Assembly: GCA_000320545.1 (NCBI GenBank)
Contig: ADNK01001162.1
Coordinates: 1 to 64,000 of the forward strand
Origin: Bigelowiella natans CCMP2755
Lineage: Eukaryota > Cercozoa > Chlorarachniophyceae
DNA: 64,000 bases
Direction of reading: 5' to 3'
The notes under the pieces are model-generated. The model was given only the letters and a program-made list of their open reading frames with translations. It was not told the origin of the DNA and searched no databases. The position numbers and the translations under genes were made by a program. This document shows, piece by piece, positions 24,127 to 37,905 of this stretch; position 1 is the first letter of the stretch; each line of letters opens with the position of its first letter.

Positions 24127-24807
24127 GGCGGTGTGGGGCGGCTTTGCCGCTCTTTGAGTTTTAGGGTTGGTTTATTGCTGTCGAATGGACTGGAAAATAG
24201 GCCAAATTTGATGGAATTTGATCCAAAATAGGCGAAATACTGGCAGAAAGGGAGAGCTTGCTTTACGCATGCCGCAGTCGGCAATACCTCCAATGACTAC
24301 TACCATGTTGTTGCTATTGTTGGGATGAAGACTCTCATTTCTTCTTCTACATTTTAGTCAAATCCTGCATAAAAGTACTTAAAAAACAGCACCGCAGACC
24401 TTCCGATGTCGGCGACATGATCGAGACATCTCCGGCATGTGCACCGTTATTCTAATGGAAATGGCTTAAAATGCAACCCATTTATCGTGAATTCGGGTGT
24501 AACGGACATAACGGCTGTCATGATGGCAGTGACGGATGAATCCCGGAACTACCACACTTGTCTGCGGTTACGTCCTCCTCCTCTTCCTTTTCTGGGAGAT
24601 AAACAGAGCAGCTTTGTGCACATAGATCTATCCAAGCTCTACGTCACCCCTTCCTCGAGGCATAGTTTCCCCCGGAAAAACAAGGAATATGACGATCCAA
24701 GTCATGAGTATTGGAAATTAAAGTTCTAGGATAAACGAGACTGAGTTGATATCAGGACTGTATCTGGGTCCATGTTCCCTAAAAATAATTCAAAGCGTTG
24801 CATCCAC
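24127..24807. promoter_or_regulatory. Divergent spacer between GH31 and the ADAM-like gene
   Basis: 680 bp between two head-to-head start codons, without microsatellites. A 68-codon ORF at 24521-24729 has no recognisable features. No core promoter motif is clear. Confidence 0.4.
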
Positions 24808-26817
24808 ATGAATGCTATTGTGCCGTCTCGCATCCTTTTCGTCATTATGGGCGGAGTTGGCGTGATTTCAGAAGGAGTCTCCTCCTCTGACATTAGACGT
24901 GAGGCAGCTCTCTTTGAATACGTGGTTCCTCTCAACAGAAATGGGTAAAACATGCATTACCTTATCGCAAATTATACCAGATTCACCGCTGCTTATCATC
25001 CAGGACCAATTACAAAGCACCAGTAAGACCCCCCCGAGATGACATCCATGTCCAATTTGATGCATTCGGCTTCAAATTCGTCGTAGATGCCGTCAACTAC
25101 AATATGTGGTACAATATTATGAGAAATCCAGCATTGTATATGATTTTATCTGTTTCCGCATCAGGTCTTTCACAAAAGACTATAAGGTTAGAGCCACTTC
25201 TCTGAAAATTATGCGTAAACTTGAAACAATGTTTCGCAGCTCTAAAACACTAAATAAAATGAATATATCTCAAAGTTGTTGATAGACTCTTATATAATCT
25301 CATAACTACTGTGCAGGAGTCAGCCCTCACGCAGGAGGAAACTTTAGTGATAACAAAGACTCAACCCACTTCATGCCTCTACAATGGAGGTTGTAGTAGC
25401 TGTTATAATTGTTGTAGTAATAACTGGGAAGCATCATAGTATGTGTTTGCTTGAGCGATCAATACATCTCCCAAGCAAATGATGATGAACGATTATATCC
25501 ATAGTCGCAAGAGTGAAGGGAATAGAAGGAAAAACAGAGGAAGATGCTGATCATGAAGGAGTTGCCCACATCAGCACTTGTCATGGAGGTTTGCTTTTTT
25601 ACTGTATGCATTCTTTGTTCAATATACATTCACCACGTACCATTGGTACATAGTTTCTCCTCTATGTAAAGCAACAGTGAATTACTTATTCTCTTATTCG
25701 ATAGGGCTCCATGGGGTCCTACGATGGCACGCGTGGAAAACATTTGAATTGACGTTTCTGTCAACTGAAGGACGACATGTGTTGGTAATATTTTCAAGGA
25801 TTATTTGCTACAGCCTTTTTTCTCAAGCTTGTGAAATGAATATTGATTGATTTGTTTGTTCCTTTTCATTGTCTATTGATAACATAGGTTGATATGGAGT
25901 ATCACACAGCAAAGAAGTCAGTCATCCCTAATGCCACGGAGTGGTTTCCGTCAATTGTGCAGTAAATTTTAATACAGTTAAGTTGTGAGAACACTGCTTT
26001 TGTTTACCCACAGGCACATGTGTGGAGCATACGAGACGATGGATATTCCAATCAGGAAACAAGCGCATCTAACTCGTTATGTAAGATTTATCATAAAGAA
26101 GGGAAAAGAGCAAGAATTGCCATTCTAGAAATATTTCAAAAGAGCAAATAATACCTAATAATACGGTCAAAGTCCAGTACGAAAGCAGCGAGTATTTGAG
26201 GTAGTGTTATCCTACATTACCGTTCTTCTAGGTTGAGGGATTTCGTGGAGGTACGCGACAAACGGGGTAGTTTTCGTTATTCAGAGTCGATTATTTTCTC
26301 ACCATTTGTATCACCGTTGATATTGTCGATGTCGTCTTCATTATCTTCCTTACCTAGACTGCGAACACAGTCAATCCCTTCATCATCATCGTCGTCCTTT
26401 CCTTCCACCATTCCATCAAACTCTCCCACACAATTACATGTGCAAGGTACTATGATATTCAAAACCATCTGTTTGCCTAAAAAAACAAAAGAAGTATTAT
26501 GCCTAATAGTCCGATTTCTTCACAACTCAATTACTGGGATAGTACATAACAATCATAACCGTTATCAGCCCTCAGCTACAACCCCACCACCACCATCACC
26601 CTATCGTCGGTGGGAGATAAAACACCAACCCAAAATCCCTCTACTGCAAGCCCTTTCACACTATTTCCCACGATCCTACCGAGCACAAACCCCACGATAG
26701 CAGGTAGCAGTAGTTTATAACAATGAATAATATATCACCAGTATTTGTTCCAGTTTTTCATAAGTATTCGGTAGTATTTCCATCTTGGTTCCCACCCCTT
26801 CTGCTGCTCCTCTACTG

Positions 26818-26852
<35 letters not shown>

Positions 26853-26884
26853 GCTACTACTACTACCACTGCTACTACTACTAT

Positions 26885-26918
<34 letters not shown>

Positions 26919-28955
26919 GCTACTACTACTGCTACTACTACTGCTACTACTTCTACTACCACCACCGTTACCTCTATATGCAGATGTCATGCTGTTGCCA
27001 ATACCAATTAATCATCACTATAGGCGCAAATCCTAGTACTACACCATCAGACAGGCCTTCAACTAGCCCTCCCCTTGTGTCCTCCTCTTCTTCTGCAGCT
27101 CCAACAGAACTGCCTTCAAGTATTCCTGTCACACAATCCCCAACAACAGTCGGTCCTTCATGCACGCCAACATCCCTAGCACCTACGAAACCTGGAGATG
27201 ATCTATGTTCCAATTCGCCTACGAAGACTGTCAAGATTCTCATCATCAACGATCACAGCAGAATCAGTCTACATGGCTCAGACACTGAGAATTACTCTTC
27301 ACTTATTTTTCAGTATCTCAATGCGTATTACTATGGTACAAAAGGATCGTTAGTAGCAGAGACAGGATTTCCGGGTATTTCTACGACAGATTTGTTTAAG
27401 TGTCACATAAAGCTACAGCTTGTGGGACAACTCAGTTGGCGGATAGGAAACCCCTCACAGCTCAAATATGTCAGCCAGAATTGTGCAAATGAATGTGGTG
27501 GTAGTGAGTGTAGGGGGAATGAAGTATCAGGTAACTGTCTGCTTCAGTCCCTCACCAGTTACGTCGCGAATATGAAGCAAACACTGATGGCACATTTCGG
27601 TGACTTTGACAACTTGATGCTGATGACAGGACGGGATTTAGCTGGGGGATCAATAGGAACTGCTTGGATACGCCAAATGTGTTCCGCATACTCCCAGAGT
27701 GTCGTACAGGCAGACTTCTCTTCATCCCTACTTTACACTGCCACTATCGCTGCACATCAACTAGGCCATAACTTTGGCATGTTACACGACAAACGAGAAG
27801 CAGAGTCAGTAATGTCGTCACCTTTATCACTGATCTTTTTAAAACAACCTAGCCTATGGTCCAGAAACAATAGACAGGACATCAACAACTTCATGACTGC
27901 AGGAAGCGGTTATGGTAACTGCCTAGCGACGTATTCCAACGGCGATTTACTATGGGGGACTTATAAATGCACTGAAGACAGTCATTACATGTGCCTTGAG
28001 GAGGAAGAAGAGGCCGGCAATAGCAGCAATAACAATAACCATAATATAAGTTATCATCGATTATGTGGAAACGGAAGGATAGACCCTGGAGAGGAGTGTG
28101 ATCCAGGTCTTGATTTCGTCGCTACAAGTAATCGGTGTTGTAGCCAGTGCAAACTAAAGCCTGGATGCGATTGTGTAGACAATGGTGAATGCTGCAAAGA
28201 TGGACGGTATTTGCCCAGCAACACTGTCTGTCGTACTCGCAGAGATGAGTCTTGTGATATCGAGGAGACATGCACAGGAGTCTCTGAGCTTTGTCCGATT
28301 GACCTCTTCAAGAGAGCAGGAACTGCATGTGATGACGAAACTGTAAACAGCGTCAGGAAGGACGGTTACTGCTACAAAGGGGAATGCTTGAGCATTTCCG
28401 ATAATTGCTACAACCCTCAGGAGCCTTACTTCTCCTCGCTCAGCTTTGGAAGTGCAGGCACACGTGAGGGCGTCTGTCGCGATGTGAAATGTCATTCTTG
28501 CCCTAGCTGTCCATCTGAAAGCTATGGACCTGCAAGGACAGGAACACCTTGTGGAACCCAAATGCAATGTCTTAAAGCCTCAGATGGTAGCAGTGCAACG
28601 AAGAATGATGTTGTTGGAGAGGGAGTATGCGTTCCTAGCTCGAATCTTCGTTTTTTCCACTGGAATGCTACCACGAGCACCACCGTCATCTGTCCGTACA
28701 ATCCCATATGCATTGATGAGGAAGGAAGATCAGTCAATGAAACCAATTGCGCGAGCAGCACTCCAAAACCAGTACACGAATGTGTTGATAAGCTTCCGAC
28801 TGAGTCCCCGACTTCTATGAACCCGACAGTATCTCCCTCCAACTCAAGAACTTGCCTCCCATCTCTCGCACCGACGAGGCTACCATTTACAGCTGTTCCA
28901 AATTTGCTGTCATCGTCATCGTCATTATCCCCGTCGTCATCCTCCTCCCTGGTTC

Positions 28956-28989
<34 letters not shown>

Positions 28990-30307
28990 CCCCTCCACTT
29001 TATCCCCTGCGGGAGGGCATCATCATCAGATCCCTTCTCTAAAACCAACAATAGGATCTTCTTCTACCATTGCTCCACTAATCATTACAACCCCCATCCC
29101 CTCTAGTATAAGTCCTTCGGCCGTCTATCATACTTCCTCTCCTCTTCCTACGAGCACTTATAAGCCCACAAAAAGGCCCACGGAACAGCCAGTGGCGACA
29201 CTGATTCCGACTAGAGAGCCAACAAAATACCCCTCAAAATACCCAACGAAAACTCCCACTCATAAACCCAATACATTCTGCCCTACTACCAACAAGCCAA
29301 ACACACGCCAACCTACAATGTTGACACTTACACCCACAGTACTTCCAACTTCAAGCCCTGAGACACATTCTCCACTTGCTTATCAAGAGACAGCAAATCC
29401 AACTCAAACACCTTTCACCCATTCACCATCACAAACCCCAGTAACGAAGAAGCCCACATTCTCTCCTTCTCAAGATACAATGGCTCCTACACAGCCTTTG
29501 CCAACTAGAGCCCCCACCTCGCCATCTCCCAATGCAGAACCCACTCTTTCCCCGTCTTTGCAGCGCTGGGGTTGTGATGTCACCATTAGTGGCTCATACG
29601 AGAGCGATGTTAATCCCGAGTTTATCAGCCAAATGCAGGCTAGATTGAGTTCCGTGCTATCTATTGCTGACGATACATTTACTCTGACTTTCTTTGCTGG
29701 GTCTATTCTTATGCAAATCATTTTTTTCGAGGGGAATATGCAGGAAACCCCGGGCGACTTGGCAACAAAGCTTGCGCAAATGCCAACAAAAGAGCTATCA
29801 GCAGGGCTTGGAGTTGTTGTAGAGAACATCGGAGAAGCTAGAGAAGCTGAAACGCTCCTAAGAGCAGGGCCAGGCGGTAGTCAGCAGCCTCCTGTTGCTG
29901 CACACAATTCAGATACCCGAAATGATGACGATGACTTGATCAGTCTCACAAGCTTGGGGTTGGGCATTGCCATCGGTGTTAGTGGCTCTTTCATAGTAGG
30001 AATGAGCATCTGCTTCTACAATTATAAACGACAACATCGTGATGATGATGGGGATGATGATGATGATGATGATAATGAGGTTGAGAACACAAATGTTGGA
30101 TCCAGAGATAGACATGGGTCCAGACATGAGAAAGTATGTGGTGAGAGACAAGGAGGAGGAGGTGGAGGAGGAGGAAGAGGAAGTAAGAGAAGGAGGTGGA
30201 AACAACATAAAGGAGACGGAGGAGGAGAAGGAGTGCAGGTTTTAGATCAATGCCCACTAGCTGCCACGGAAGACATTCTTTCCCACACCATCACCAGAAA
30301 GTTCTAA
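24808..30307 (+). CDS. ADAM-family membrane metalloprotease-disintegrin with HQxxH zinc site
   Basis: Nine exons in phase give about 1339 aa: 24808-24944, 25004-25091, 25317-25389, 25514-25588, 25705-25784, 25888-25943, 26014-26080, 26287-26446, 27024-30307. The order is: signal peptide; reprolysin prodomain with CLYNG...GVAHISTCHGGLHGVL and a WHMC motif; Ser/Thr/Pro linker; metalloprotease domain (starting near KTVKILIIND) with AAHQLGHNFGMLHD and a VMS Met-turn; a disintegrin domain opening LCGNGRIDPGEECDPG; an ADAM Cys-rich region; a PT-repeat stalk (residues about 960-1190); one membrane helix (GLGIAIGVSGSFIVGMSICF); and a cytosolic tail with Asp-run and Gly/Arg runs. The usual catalytic Glu of HExxHxxGxxH is Gln here. 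Exon 8 start (26287) is the least certain junction; 26233 is an alternative. Confidence 0.88.
26814..26962. repeat. (CTA/CTG)n interrupted trinucleotide array
   Basis: About 150 bp of CTA with CTG and ATT interruptions, inside the intron before the large ADAM exon. It produces long artefactual Tyr, Leu and Ser ORFs on both strands. Confidence 0.95.
28962..28988. repeat. (ACT)n coding poly-Thr
   Basis: Nine or more ACT codons in the stalk of the ADAM-like protein, so the trinucleotide repeat is in frame and translated. Confidence 0.9.
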
Positions 30308-30386
30308 TGAGTGTAGTTCAACTGATCCAATTTTATACGATATATGCTGTATCCTAATAGTCAGCATTGTTGTCCTCGTTGCCATT

Positions 30387-30421
<35 letters not shown>

Positions 30422-32035
30422 GATAAGCATCTTCATTACAATTGTTAAAAGTGTGATTTGAATTGCTAGCAGAAGATAGCACTTGACACAGTTGCGGAGT
30501 ACGGCGGATCTCTCCCACCAAAGTGACAACAACACATCACACATAAACTAAGATAATAAGTGCTAAATACTACGTGTGGATTTACTTCGACTCTCATGTA
30601 TAATCAAATTAGCGTGTGATATTTATTATGCTGCCCTTGTCATAGCGAATAAATAACCCAGGAAGAGAATATCGTTACGTATATTTCTATACCTTCTCAT
30701 TAGTTGGGCGCGGGAGTTTACTGGAGATGGTACGCCTTATTTTATCAACTTGAAGACACAACATTCTCAATGGAACAGACCAAGGGTGAGGCATTGATGA
30801 AGTGACGATGATTATGATGATGACGACGATGGTGATGGCAATTCCCATTCCACGTATCTCCTCCATAGATAGTAGCAGCATTGTTGATGTCGTCAGAGAC
30901 CTTATTAGTACTTGTAATGCTAAGTTCTCATCATGTCTATCTACGTCATCAGCATAGCTCTGCAGTAGAAGTGACTTCTCCTCACCTGCATCAAAATCAC
31001 CATCCTCTCCGCACTCGCCCTTGTAGCTCTGTAACAGTAGCAGCTAGAAAGTACTTGCTACCGACACATTCTTCTTCGAACCCCAGGACTGTCTGCATAG
31101 TACAGCCTGGTGCTCATGTTGATGATGATAAGAAAGAGATGGCTCGAGGCAAGGAAAAGGTAGTTTATTTCTTCCAACGAACGGAAACAAATCGTAAGCT
31201 TGTGCTTCTCTAATTTCATTGCTGTCTCTAATTTGGTGCCCGAATACTGTTCCAGCCGTACGCTAATGTCCCTAGCCATTCACCAGTGTGCGATGGAGGA
31301 GAAGAAGGGCCGCAGTGGCGTCTACCGTGAGAACATTGCTATCATTTGCATACATGTAACAACCCGCAACGTTCGAACGTCGCTTTACCAGCTTGGTCCC
31401 TGTTTGAGCATTGCAGTCTATTCTTCTTTGTATTCCTGCTAATTCGTCTTTTGCGTCGCTTAGGTTCGAAGTGAAAGCTGCTGGAAAAGGTTTCGACAAC
31501 GAAACCATGATTGGTGATGGCAACAACACAGAAGGATTCGTAAACGCTGGAGGACGCTCAATATAATTATCATAAAACACATTAATCTCAGACGTTTCGT
31601 ATCTAGGTATTACTATACAAGGACGCTATGTAGGCTGCATGGCTAGCTAGTCAAAATCTGAATAACCTGCTCTAGCGCTTTGCACTTTGGTCTTGACACT
31701 GTTCTACATTGTTCTCACATTAACGTCTGCATGGCTAATATATTCCTGCTAAATTTTGCCATGTGTTGATTGCTGGTGCACATTATTATTCCTATTCTCT
31801 ACTGTGTCAGCAATGCCTGCACCTTTGCTTTGCCGCGCTCATTCCTTCTCGTAGTTTGTACTACACGTGCAGCGCAGCTAAGATAGATAATTGTGCGCAC
31901 TCGTTTATTTGTGCAGCGCTTGCCAATTTAGCAGATACATCATCACACATGTGATCAACACAAGGGGATAATAGCTTCGAACTACGGAGTGGTGGAAAGA
32001 CCCACTGTTTCAATAACATAAGTGTGACTGTACAT
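30308..32035. other. Convergent spacer with possible small gene and island E
   Basis: Between the ADAM and DIS3L2 stops. A (CAT)n array lies at 30388-30420. A plus-strand ORF at 30881-31166 starts with a hydrophobic leader and ends at an AAG|GTAG donor. Another ORF (31200-31442) contains IHQCAMEEKKGRSGVYREN, and an exon-like end at 31465-31566 reads FEVKAAGKGFDNETMIG up to a TAA. I could not join these in phase with normal introns, so I do not call a gene. From 31600 to 31760 there are CTAG and TGCA words as in the other islands. Confidence 0.35.
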
Positions 32036-32543
32036 CTAATCATCATCATGAAGGTAGCTAGGGTCCGTTCCGACGGATGATTGCTTTCTGCTGAGAGGAG
32101 GTGGAGAATTAGGAAGTTCTTCCTCCTCTTCTCCTTCTTCTTCTTCTTCTTCCATGTCTCCTGACTTGAGCTCAGGATTTATGACATGAATTTGCATGTC
32201 GATCGGCGGTGGTGCCATTTTTGCAGTCAATTTAACCTGATATCCAGAGAAATAAACAATTCCACAAATGGGGTGAATGAAGTAGGAAGATTCTTAAAAA
32301 GTATGTAATCAGATCTGGGCTATTTTTCTTAGCTGTTTGTAAATACCATAATCTTTCCGAAAATTCCAATTTTCTGTGGTTGTTTTCCCTCTTCCCAAAC
32401 TATTCTCAAGAATCTCTTGCACTTTTGAGTTTCTTTTTCATTCTTCGCATCCACAACCTCATCCTGTAGATATGTTGAAAGTAGTAGTTGTAGTAGCAGC
32501 AGCAAATTTATGACTTTATTTTCTCTTTCTACAGATATACATG

Positions 32544-32575
<32 letters not shown>

Positions 32576-32675
32576 TTATATTCTATAAATGATCTTGTTG
32601 TGCTGCCACGACAGAGCAGTGCTTTACGAAAGATACTCGCAGCACATGGCTATAATCTGACCTTGCCTATTACAT

Positions 32676-32717
<42 letters not shown>

Positions 32718-33383
32718 ACGTAATGCCCACAACCAAACAAGAGTAGGAAATAACAAGAAATGATGGGAAAGAGAGAGGATAGATGGTTCGAAGCAGGAGT
32801 TTCTCATTGTAGTTCCCAATCAGCACCACTAGAACCACAACAACCACAACTACTCCTACTACCTCGTCATTGCACACATCTGCAGATACGGAGAGTATAT
32901 TTTGTACGAAGACTTGTGCATCAATACCCTAATCATCATTGCCATTATCATCAACAACATCATCATTATCGAGTAATATCCAAGACAAGATACAACAGCA
33001 GCAGCAGCACATTGTTGTTTTTGTTGTCATGGATGGCAATAACTCCTTCTTCGTCTTCTTCTCTATGCTACCGTCTATTCGTCGATCGAAGAGACAAACA
33101 ATTACCATGTCCTCGATCATTATTTTGAAGGATTTATATCCCAAATCAATGACAATTGCTTCTTTTATGAGGGGCTTCGTTTTAAGACAAAGAGCAAGGT
33201 ACACTCTTGAAGACAACTCCTGAGCCTATCATTTATTACCACCATATTAGCAAAATATCTTGAACATATGACGATAGTGCTGATACAGGTGAGGAGGACG
33301 AAATTGATGGTGATGAAGGAACTTTAAGGTAGTGATGATGATCGATCATCATCACCGCTCTATAGTCGTCATCATAATCAATA

Positions 33384-33429
<46 letters not shown>

Positions 33430-33474
33430 TGTTGCTCCTTGCTTAGGTTTGCAGCAGTGAATGGTGACCATAAC

Positions 33475-33516
<42 letters not shown>

Positions 33517-34119
33517 CTTCTTTGAGTTTAGTTTCCTGAGGTTGCAGTTAGCTGCGATGTCGTCAATAACGTCCTGCAGTAGGCAGCAAATATGATGAAA
33601 AGATAGAGATCGGTAACATTGATGACTATCAAACTAACAACGAAGAAAAAGAAGAAGAAGAAGAAGAAAAGCTCTTGTGCTCACCTGTCGATTATTATTC
33701 GTATTAAGTAGTAGTATCATTATCATATGCACCTGGGTGGGGTGGTGCTTGTGCATGGTGGTTGGTAGCTATAATTCGTCTCTACATTTATTGCTCGATT
33801 TGCCTACCACTACTTTCGAAACTATCTATCTGTTGTGATATCACACACCACACCTTTGTATACAACGTCTCAGGAGCCGGCGTAAATGCGATTCCAGAGT
33901 GCTTTGCATCGACGGTTGCAAACCCATCATTTTCCTCCTCATTTATTGCGTGAGCCAACGTCCTTCATATGGCGGCGACGACGATGACGATAATAAGGAT
34001 GATGATGATGATGATGATGTGTGTTATTGAAACATTACATATTGATATGCATGTGGTGCCACCACCAAACTGCTTCGTCGTGTTGTTCGTACGTGATGAT
34101 AACAGCACACCTACTGCTA

Positions 34120-34165
<46 letters not shown>

Positions 34166-34175
34166 TGACGATGAC

Positions 34176-34207
<32 letters not shown>

Positions 34208-34281
34208 CGTTGTGGGTGGCTGTGAGTTGTATGTGTTGTGTGATTGTTGTGACTAACTCTCTGTCCTCTACAACAACAACA

Positions 34282-34312
<31 letters not shown>

Positions 34313-35024
34313 ACTACTACCTGTGCACAACAACATCCACATAACGTCGAATTGGAGACGTGAAATGCGTGTACTTGTCGAAGTTCAGAGCGTAGTGACG
34401 GAATGATGATGGTGATGGTGATGATGATGATGATGATGATAGGCCTCCTCCTCCTTCTTCTTCTCCTTCTCCTTTATCACCACCCTAATGATCAAAAGTC
34501 GTGTGCAATAGTGTATCAATACTACTACTACTACAAGAACGACTACAAGAACGATAAATTCAAATACCACCACCTTCTTCTTCTTCTTCCTCGATGATGA
34601 TGACGATGATGATGACGACGAGTTGGCTGTAGTAGCTGGAGATCCGGAGCAAGTGTACATTGCAAGCTTCATTGGTTTCGTGAGCAGCAGCTCTGCAATG
34701 GCTCGCAACGATGTACCATTCTCCTGCGTGGGTTGTGGAAAAGGAAGGAGGAGGGAGGGGGGGGATGAATAACCAAGAATAAACTGAGCACCTGTTCAAT
34801 AGAACTACTCTATTTCTATGTCGATGTAATGTTACTACATATGCAGCATATGCGCCACTACAAACTTTCTACTGGCTCATGCTGTCATCACTATTCGTGG
34901 ACCACCGTTTTCTTGTCTTCTAAACGTTTGAGAGATTGATGGAGCTCCAATGCAGAAGAAACGTGGATTGTATGTCCCATATCCTGCGTAATTAAAGAAT
35001 GACGAATGATGACGACGACGATGG

Positions 35025-35058
<34 letters not shown>

Positions 35059-36468
35059 GATGAAGATGATGTTAATAGAACTACGGCGCGAGTGTGTTGT
35101 CCATACACTATTGTCATTATTATCATCATTGGCATTACTATTTTACTAATATTGATAACGACGTGTTATTTCACACGTGATGACAGATAGATAGATAGAT
35201 AGATAGATTAATAGATTGACTCAGCACCCAAAATCAGTGCTATTACGCTCATAAAAATATGCATGCTCCAAACCACTTAGCAGAATCAGAATCATCATCA
35301 TCAAAAACCTTGAGAAATCCCTGCATTTCCAGCAGCTGTTTTGTGTCAGGAGGGGGCTGCATCCGCTGCGTGTGTTGGTTAGTAGGGTGAGGAGAAGAAA
35401 AATCCGTTTTTGTATCAACTTTCGAAAGGCAATCAAAGGCGATGGTGCTTCTGCAGAAGCAGCAACAATGAACTACTAAGACTCACTACTACTACTACTA
35501 CTAGTACCATCAGGGCCTTGTCGGGGAAAACACGTTCTATCTTCTCAGCGACCAGTAAATTTGCAAGTAACATGAACTGATGAATGACAATGATGATAAT
35601 CAACGATGATAATGATATTAACCAACATCATGAACAACAGCAACAACGATGACGACGATGGTAACAATAACAAAGCAAGAAGCAGAGTGAATGACGCACA
35701 CAGGGACAACGAATTCCACCATAGCCACAGGTGTGTAATGGATAGATAACTGCAATATGTTCAAAAGACGATGATGACGATGTGCTGCTATTCTTATACT
35801 ATCTTAAAACGATGATGATACTAACGATGGGTGATGACTTAGATGTACGATGATAATAAAGATATTGACGTTGTCCGTACCTCCTCAATCATTCGATTCG
35901 AGTCTTGGCGTAGATAGTTGAACATTTCAACAGGAAGCTGATTTTCATCGAGCATAAAGGCAACCTAATAACCATTATAGTGATAACAACAGCAGACGAT
36001 GATGACGATGATGATGAAGAAGATTATGGTAGTAGGTGTTGAGATGGTACACTTTCTCTAACACGTATATTACGATTATTTACTACTACTACTACCACCA
36101 CTACTACTACTACTACCACTACTAGCATTACCTTATTTCTGTCGAGTGCCAGCGATCCCGTTCTAAACCTATCAGATCTCCTCGCCACAGCTATTTTGTT
36201 CATCATCTTAATGTCCTGCGCCTGGTGATGATAATGATGATGATGATGATGACCATGGGACATTGTTATTAGTTCAATTAACCAACATGGCAGCTGCATG
36301 TGTTGTTATCATTGACGATAATACGTGGCGCTGTAAGAGTAGTAGTAGTGTTGAACTGACTCCAAGATATGATTTGATCAATAATATACTACAACATACC
36401 ACGTCTTTAAGTGAAACTCCTTCAATCGGAACCATTCTCTCTGCCATTTCAAGCTCATCGTAGTACTC

Positions 36469-36521
<53 letters not shown>

Positions 36522-37735
36522 ATGTGTGTGTGTGTGTGTATACATTGTAGCGCCATAATAAAATTAATCAATCAATCAGCAGCAGCAGCAGGTGTTGAAT
36601 ATCCCAACTACTGTCAAACAATCACAGCCCAAGGAATCATCATTAACCCTTGTTCTCTCTTTACGTCCCCCCCCTCTCCTCCTCTTCCTCATATTCTACA
36701 TAGCTAGGTATGATAACATTGTACCGGATCATCACGTATATCATCAGTTTTCGCATCTATGAGTCTGATAATAAAAAATGACCGTGATGACAAGGATGAT
36801 GATGATGAGGAGGAAATGGACCAAAAAGACAACGACGGTAGTTTAATAATACTCCTCGAGCAGCGGGGGCAGCAGCCAATACAACAACATAAAACCAACA
36901 AATTGACTTGACATACGGCGACGGCGATTGATTAATTTGCAATAGAAATGGTGGTGGTGATGATGATGATGATGATGATGGTTGTGGTGATGATGATATC
37001 AACGATAATACGGCTATGGGAATTAGCCTGCAGTCGCATATGGATGATGGACAACAATGTTTGGTGATTTGTGAGAGGAGAGCAGCTGATGCTGTAAGCT
37101 GTAATTGTTGTGTTTCACTACTGTTCCTACACCCTTTGTTGTTACTACTAGTGGTAATATGACTTCCAGCACAATATTACCACTAATAGTACGACAGTAC
37201 GACATAATACTATCAGTCAACAACAACAACTACTACTACTACTACTACTACTACTTCGTACTAGTAGTATCAGTAATACTTTTGAGCTGTCTTGTAATCT
37301 AGCTGGCAGCACGTCCTTATGACCGTCTTTCCATACCATGGTTTTGGTTCGGATAAGAGTTTCCCACTTTGTGACATGGTGAAGAAACAGGAGAACGCCA
37401 GTCTATCCACCTATTATGTGACGTGTAATGTGGTGTTATGTGATGTTATGTGATGTTATGTGATGGCTAGATTCGTCACTATCATGACCATGATCATCAT
37501 CATCATGGTGGTAATGAGCAAAGTTTATTGTTGTTGCTGTTGTTGTTGTGATTATCATCGTCGCTATCGTCATCATGATCATCACTATATCATCACCATC
37601 ATTAACAGCATCATCGTCATCATCTATCATCATCACCTTTGGAGCAAGAGAACATAGGTTCTCCGAGAGCACTCTTGGCAACATTGGCAAGGACTTCTGA
37701 ACCTGATGATTTATAATACAATGATGTTAACGATA

Positions 37736-37771
<36 letters not shown>

Positions 37772-37868
37772 AGTGCTAAGGACTTCATTCCTTACATTCT
37801 CTCGATCATCACCTATCAACAACATCAGTCGCCCTGCTACTACTACCACATCTACATCTACATCTCCT

Positions 37869-37905
<37 letters not shown>

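Noticed and set aside
26233..26286. VEGFRG exon in the ADAM gene
   Set aside because: It would need a 35-bp intron; the acceptor at 26286 joins exon 7 directly in phase.
26723..27023. Poly-Tyr, poly-Leu and poly-Ser ORFs at the start of the long ADAM frame
   Set aside because: They translate the CTA microsatellite, which is intronic; the exon starts at 27024 in phase with 26446.
32578..32640. Additional DIS3L2 exon
   Set aside because: Open in phase after an AG, but no donor follows, and exons at 32863 and 32463 already join in phase.
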